Shown here piece by piece: positions 32,046 to 35,146 of a DNA stretch of 35,146 nt; position 1 is the stretch's first letter, and every line of letters starts with the position of its first letter. This DNA is from Verrucomicrobiota bacterium. GTDB taxonomy: Bacteria; Verrucomicrobiota; Verrucomicrobiia; Chthoniobacterales; UBA10450. Under the pieces are notes generated by a model. The model had not been told where the DNA came from and did no database searches. It saw only the letters and a list, made by a program, of their open reading frames with translations. The position numbers and the translations under genes were made by a program. The stretch covers positions 1 through 35,146 of the forward strand of contig QHOV01000146.1 of NCBI GenBank assembly GCA_003218885.1, written 5' to 3'.

Positions 32046-33122
32046 TCATGCAGGCGCCGATTCTTTCAACCGCTCAGCTGCATCCGAGGCTTGCAACGCG
32101 CTGATCATCTCGCCCAGATCGCCATCGATTAGGCGATCCAAATTATGAAGCGTCAAGCCGATGCGATGATCGGTCACGCGGTTCTGCGGGAAATTGTAGG
32201 TGCGAATTTTTTCTTCGCGCCCGCCGGTGCCGATCTGGCCACGGCGTTGCGCGCTGTATTTCTCCGCTTCCTCGCGCTGCTTTCGCTCCAGCAACCGCGC
32301 CCGCAAGATCGATAGTGCGCGCTCCTTGTTCTTGATTTGGCTGCGCCCGTCCTGACAGCGCACGATCATGCCGGTCGGAACGTGCATGACCTGCACGGCC
32401 GAGTCAGTCGTGTTCACGCCTTGCCCGCCCGGACCCCCGGCACGCGAAACTTCGATTCGCAAATCTTCGGACTTCAATTCCACATCGACATCTTCCGCCT
32501 CCGGCAATACCGCCACGGTGGCTGTCGACGTATGAATACGACCTTGCGCCTCCGTCGCCGGCACGCGTTGCACACGATGAACGCCGCTTTCATAACGAAG
32601 TTTTCGAAAAACAGATTCGCCGGAAACTCGGAAGATTGCTTCCTTAAATCCGCCGAGCTCTGACGGGCTCGATTCGAGATCTTCGGTTTTCAGGCCGGCA
32701 GATTCTGCGTAACGATGGTACATGCGGTAAAGATCGGCGGCGAAAATCGCCGCTTCGTTTCCGCCCGCTCCGGCACGAATTTCCACGATGGCATCACGCT
32801 CTTCATTTTCATCGGGTGGCAGCAAGGCGATCTGAACATCGCGCTCAAGGTCGCCGACTCGTTTTTCCAAATCCGGGATTTCGTCATCCGCCATAGCAGC
32901 GATCTCGACATCACGCGACATCGCCAGTTCGCGATTGTCATCCAATTGCTTGCGCGCCGCTTCGAGCTCGCCCCACTTTGCCAGCAGTTCCTTAATGTTC
33001 GCGTGCTCACGCATGATCTCGCTCGCGCGTTGGCGGTTGGAAAAAAGCGCCGGATCAGCAATCTCGCGTTCGAGTTGTTCGAAGCGCTCGCGTTTCAGTT
33101 TAATGAGGGAATTAAAGTCCAT
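32046..33122 (-). CDS. prfA: Peptide chain release factor 1
   Basis: RF1 ends translation at UAA and UAG. The 358-residue product has the codon-recognition tripeptide P-A-T at 188-190 (RVPATEAQGR), which marks RF1 rather than RF2, and the peptidyl-tRNA-cleaving GGQ at 232-234 in GGPGGQGVNTTDS. The N-terminal helical domain is about 1-110. The ATG at 33122 is used. An earlier ATG at 33164 would add residues from repeat DNA. It sits in the conserved rpmE-prfA-prmC order. Confidence 0.97.
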   Translation of the reverse strand: MDFNSLIKLKRERFEQLEREIADPALFSNRQRASEIMREHANIKELLAKWGELEAARKQLDDNRELAMSRDVEIAAMADDEIPDLEKRVGDLERDVQIALLPPDENEERDAIVEIRAGAGGNEAAIFAADLYRMYHRYAESAGLKTEDLESSPSELGGFKEAIFRVSGESVFRKLRYESGVHRVQRVPATEAQGRIHTSTATVAVLPEAEDVDVELKSEDLRIEVSRAGGPGGQGVNTTDSAVQVMHVPTGMIVRCQDGRSQIKNKERALSILRARLLERKQREEAEKYSAQRRGQIGTGGREEKIRTYNFPQNRVTDHRIGLTLHNLDRLIDGDLGEMISALQASDAAERLKESAPA

Positions 33123-33179
33123 CTGTAGCCCCGAAAGCATTCGGGGAAGAAGGGCGGCAGTCATAGACAGCCGCTACAG
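33123..33179. repeat. TGTAGC-type inverted repeat
   Basis: It starts CTGTAGCCCCGAAAGCATTC and ends AGACAGCCGCTACAG. It contains CCCCGAAAGCATTCGGGG as an internal hairpin. It fills the rpmE-prfA gap, immediately before the prfA start. Confidence 0.78.
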
Positions 33180-33184
33180 TTCAG

Positions 33185-33412
33185 CTAAGCTTTCTTCTCA
33201 GCCCGGGCCGCTTTGGTGCTGCCGTAGCGGCGAGCGAATTTCTCGACGCGCCCGGCGGTATCGACGAACTTTTGTTCGCCGGTGAAAAAGGGATGACAAG
33301 CCGCACAAATACCGATCTTAATATCGCGACGCGTGGAGCGGGTGTGATACACCGCGCCGCACGCACAGACGATGTCGGTCTCGTAATACTCTGGATGAAT
33401 GCCTGCTTTCAT
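33185..33412 (-). CDS. rpmE: 50S ribosomal protein L31
   Basis: The 75-residue protein begins [12 protein letters not shown]. It has CACG and CAAC (VCACGAVY and [20 protein letters not shown]), the zinc-binding Cys set of the C+ form of L31, which implies that a second C- paralog may also exist elsewhere. [19 protein letters not shown] is the signature of the family. The ATG at 33412 is preferred over one at 33445. It is the first gene in the rpmE-prfA-prmC-murA run. Confidence 0.96.
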   Translation of the reverse strand: MKAGIHPEYYETDIVCACGAVYHTRSTRRDIKIGICAACHPFFTGEQKFVDTAGRVEKFARRYGSTKAARAEKKA

Positions 33413-33462
33413 CTTCAAAACGGAGCGCAGAATGTATCTGCGCACGCGGTTTCCTGCAAGCG

Positions 33463-34866
33463 ATGAAATCGGAAGACCCGATTTTGGCTGCGTGGGAAGA
33501 AACGCTCGCGCGCAAGGGCGATGCGCCCGCGATCTTCAACACAACTGGCGATCTCTTGAGAACGTTCAGCGGCATCGAAGAGCATGCGCATGCTGTGGAA
33601 GCGACAATCGAGCAGGCTCTCGCAGCGAAAGGACGTTCACCCAAGCCCTACAACGCAGGTGCGATTCAAATTGGCAATCATCAAGATTGGCCATCGCTTT
33701 TCCTGGTAAACTTGCGACGGCGAAATGTTTTTCTGCCGATCGATGAATCTATTCCCAAGGAGCAGGCCGACGCAGCGTTTTCGGTCGCGGCAAAGAGTGG
33801 GATTACTGATTGGGGCGATCAGCCGCCTACGCTGTTCAAACTGACTTCCGGCACGACGGCCACGCCGCGGTTGGTGCGTTTTCGCAGCGAGCAGTTGCTA
33901 GCCGATTGCAACCAAATTTGCGACACGATGGGAATTTCCGATGTCGATCTTAACTTTGGCGTGATTCCGATCTCGCATTCGTACGGATTCAGCAATTTGC
34001 TCACGCCGCTGATCGTGCGCGGCGTGCCGATGGTGGTGAGCAATGATCGCACGCCGCGTGCGATACTTGTCGATCTTGCACGCACAGGCGCGACCGTGTT
34101 TCCCGGGATGCCAGTGTTTTATCAGGCGTTTTGCGAGATGGATGATATTCCCGCGGTGCCGAAACTCCGGCTTTGCATTTCCGCAGGCGCGCCGCTTTCG
34201 GCGACCGTCGCAAAAAATTTCTTCGAAAAATTTAAGCAGCCAATCCATTCATTTTACGGCGCGTCGGAGTGTGGCGGGATTTGCTACGACCGCGATGGGA
34301 CGACATTCGAAGACGGCTTCGTCGGCGAACCAATGAAAGATGTTGATGTTGAGATAGTCGATCCTGTCGCGACATCGAGCCAGATTCGCGTGCGGAGCGC
34401 TGCCGTGGGCGACGGTTATTTTCCAGAGACGGACGAAGAGAAACTTAGCGGCGGACTGTTTGTTCCAGACGACCTGCTTGAGCAAAGTGGCTCGGGATTC
34501 AAAATCGTCGGCCGGATCTCAGACGTGATCAACGTCGCAGGAAAGAAAGTGAATCCAGCGGAAGTAGAAGCGCACTTGCTGCGCTTTGGCGGGGTGCGGC
34601 AGGCAGTCGTGTTCGGTCGTCCGGCGGCTGTCGGAGCGTTGCGCAATGAGGAGGTGGCGGCGTGCGTAGTGGCATCCCCGCATATAAGGGAGAGCGACCT
34701 CCTGCGATTTTGCCGGACTGCGTTAAGCGCGTGGCAAGTGCCGAAGCAGATTTTTATCATGGATGCAATCCCAACGAATGAGCGCGGAAAAATCAGCCGG
34801 CGCGACCTGGCGCGGCGGTTCTCCACGACGGGCGAGAGTTCCCCGTTGCGAAGATTGGGCTCTTGA
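33463..34866 (+). CDS. AMP-binding (ANL superfamily) ligase
   Basis: The 467-residue product is a compact adenylate-forming enzyme. Visible motifs are [10 protein letters not shown] (P-loop, with A in place of the usual G and R in place of K), [14 protein letters not shown], then [29 protein letters not shown] and the ending [11 protein letters not shown] with the catalytic Lys. It adenylates a carboxylate and usually passes it to CoA or a carrier. It is shorter than most acyl-CoA synthetases (500 or more) but in the range of carrier-protein-type ligases. The substrate is unknown. It is divergent from rpmE with a 50-base gap. Confidence 0.86.
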   Translation: MKSEDPILAAWEETLARKGDAPAIFNTTGDLLRTFSGIEEHAHAVEATIEQALAAKGRSPKPYNAGAIQIGNHQDWPSLFLVNLRRRNVFLPIDESIPKEQADAAFSVAAKSGITDWGDQPPTLFKLTSGTTATPRLVRFRSEQLLADCNQICDTMGISDVDLNFGVIPISHSYGFSNLLTPLIVRGVPMVVSNDRTPRAILVDLARTGATVFPGMPVFYQAFCEMDDIPAVPKLRLCISAGAPLSATVAKNFFEKFKQPIHSFYGASECGGICYDRDGTTFEDGFVGEPMKDVDVEIVDPVATSSQIRVRSAAVGDGYFPETDEEKLSGGLFVPDDLLEQSGSGFKIVGRISDVINVAGKKVNPAEVEAHLLRFGGVRQAVVFGRPAAVGALRNEEVAACVVASPHIRESDLLRFCRTALSAWQVPKQIFIMDAIPTNERGKISRRDLARRFSTTGESSPLRRLGS

Positions 34867-34910
34867 TAAAGCCTTCACATGGGATTTGCTTACTACGACG
34901 AGGAATGACC

Positions 34911-35146
34911 ATGCCGAAATCACACGGCAAACCAAAACCAATAGAAGCTCAAATGGAATCTTCGAAGAGCGAAGATCCAGAGCAAACCGACAGCCCGCCT
35001 GTTCCGCAGGAGGAAGAATCTGTGCCGGAAGCTGGTGCGAATGTGGAGAGTGTCCAGTCCGAGGACTGGTGGAGCATGTCGGAACCAGCTCCGGATTGGT
35101 CTCAACCTGAGACTGAAGCTCCGGCCACGGAAGTCATTCCCCGAAA
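34911..35146 (+). CDS. Acidic low-complexity protein (partial, runs off right edge)
   Basis: An ATG at 34911, preceded by GAGGAA nearby, opens a frame with no stop through to the window end, 78 codons. It begins MPKSHGKPKPIEAQMESSKS and continues rich in Glu, Ser, Pro and Asp, including EDWWSMSEPAPDWS. I recognise no domain; the rest lies outside the window. Confidence 0.6.
   Translation, partial: MPKSHGKPKPIEAQMESSKSEDPEQTDSPPVPQEEESVPEAGANVESVQSEDWWSMSEPAPDWSQPETEAPATEVIPR

Noticed and set aside
1-35146. CRISPR arrays or phage/transposase genes
   Set aside because: Repeats here are short inverted elements scattered between genes, not regularly spaced direct repeats, and no transposase or phage gene is recognisable.

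Overview
The window looks like a piece of bacterial chromosome of moderately high GC with dense, short-spaced genes on both strands. The best guess for its origin is Verrucomicrobiota (Spartobacteria/Chthoniobacterales-like soil lineages). This is an inference from gene content and from the very many short palindromic intergenic repeats; nothing in the window is taxonomically decisive. It is housekeeping-rich: dnaA and dnaN, accA, murA, prmC, prfA, rpmE, thiG, thrC, ubiX, nfo, folD and one tRNA-Thr. I saw no phage, transposase, CRISPR array or secondary-metabolite cluster.

Layout. 1-8.9 kb: a B-box-like zinc/membrane protein running off the left edge, thiG, a solitary beta-class DNA methyltransferase, a YhaM-like OB/HD nuclease, thrC, a SnoaL-like protein, a nitroreductase, a PhzF-family enzyme, tRNA-Thr(CGT), a family 2 glycosyltransferase, a D,D-carboxypeptidase and a glyoxalase. 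9.1-11.3 kb: an ATP-grasp ligase followed by a GCS2 carboxylate-amine ligase, a two-gene amide-bond-forming module of unknown product. 12.1-15.4 kb: an AT-rich spacer with DnaA-box-like sites (candidate oriC), dnaA and dnaN. 15.5-20.0 kb: a site-2 protease with CBS domains, a GGR-like flavoprotein, a folD copy that appears broken, a DUF374 acyltransferase and ubiX. 20.1-22.8 kb: two divergent esterases, a proline-rich mini-ORF and an unrecognised secreted protein with a papain-like Cys/His pattern. 22.8-29.8 kb: accA, a LysM protein with a C-terminal remnant resembling an L,D-transpeptidase but without cysteine, a DUF2007/zinc-ribbon protein, a DUF420 protein, an AsmA-like protein, endonuclease IV and a DUF4870 protein. 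29.9-35.1 kb: the rpmE-prfA-prmC-murA cluster, a divergent AMP-binding enzyme and an acidic ORF leaving the right edge.

The most distinctive property is the repeat load. At least seven families of short inverted repeats fill intergenic gaps, and several run into coding sequence: residues inside the flavoprotein and PrmC, the N-terminus of endonuclease IV and the C-terminus of the flavoprotein are encoded by repeat DNA. The strongest anomalies are the folD lesion, the cysteine-free L,D-transpeptidase-like protein, the ATP-grasp/GCS2 pair, the candidate papain-like secreted protein, and the coding insertion of a repeat in the flavoprotein gene. I did not find a clear, complete and previously undescribed multi-gene system; the ATP-grasp/GCS2 pair is the nearest candidate.
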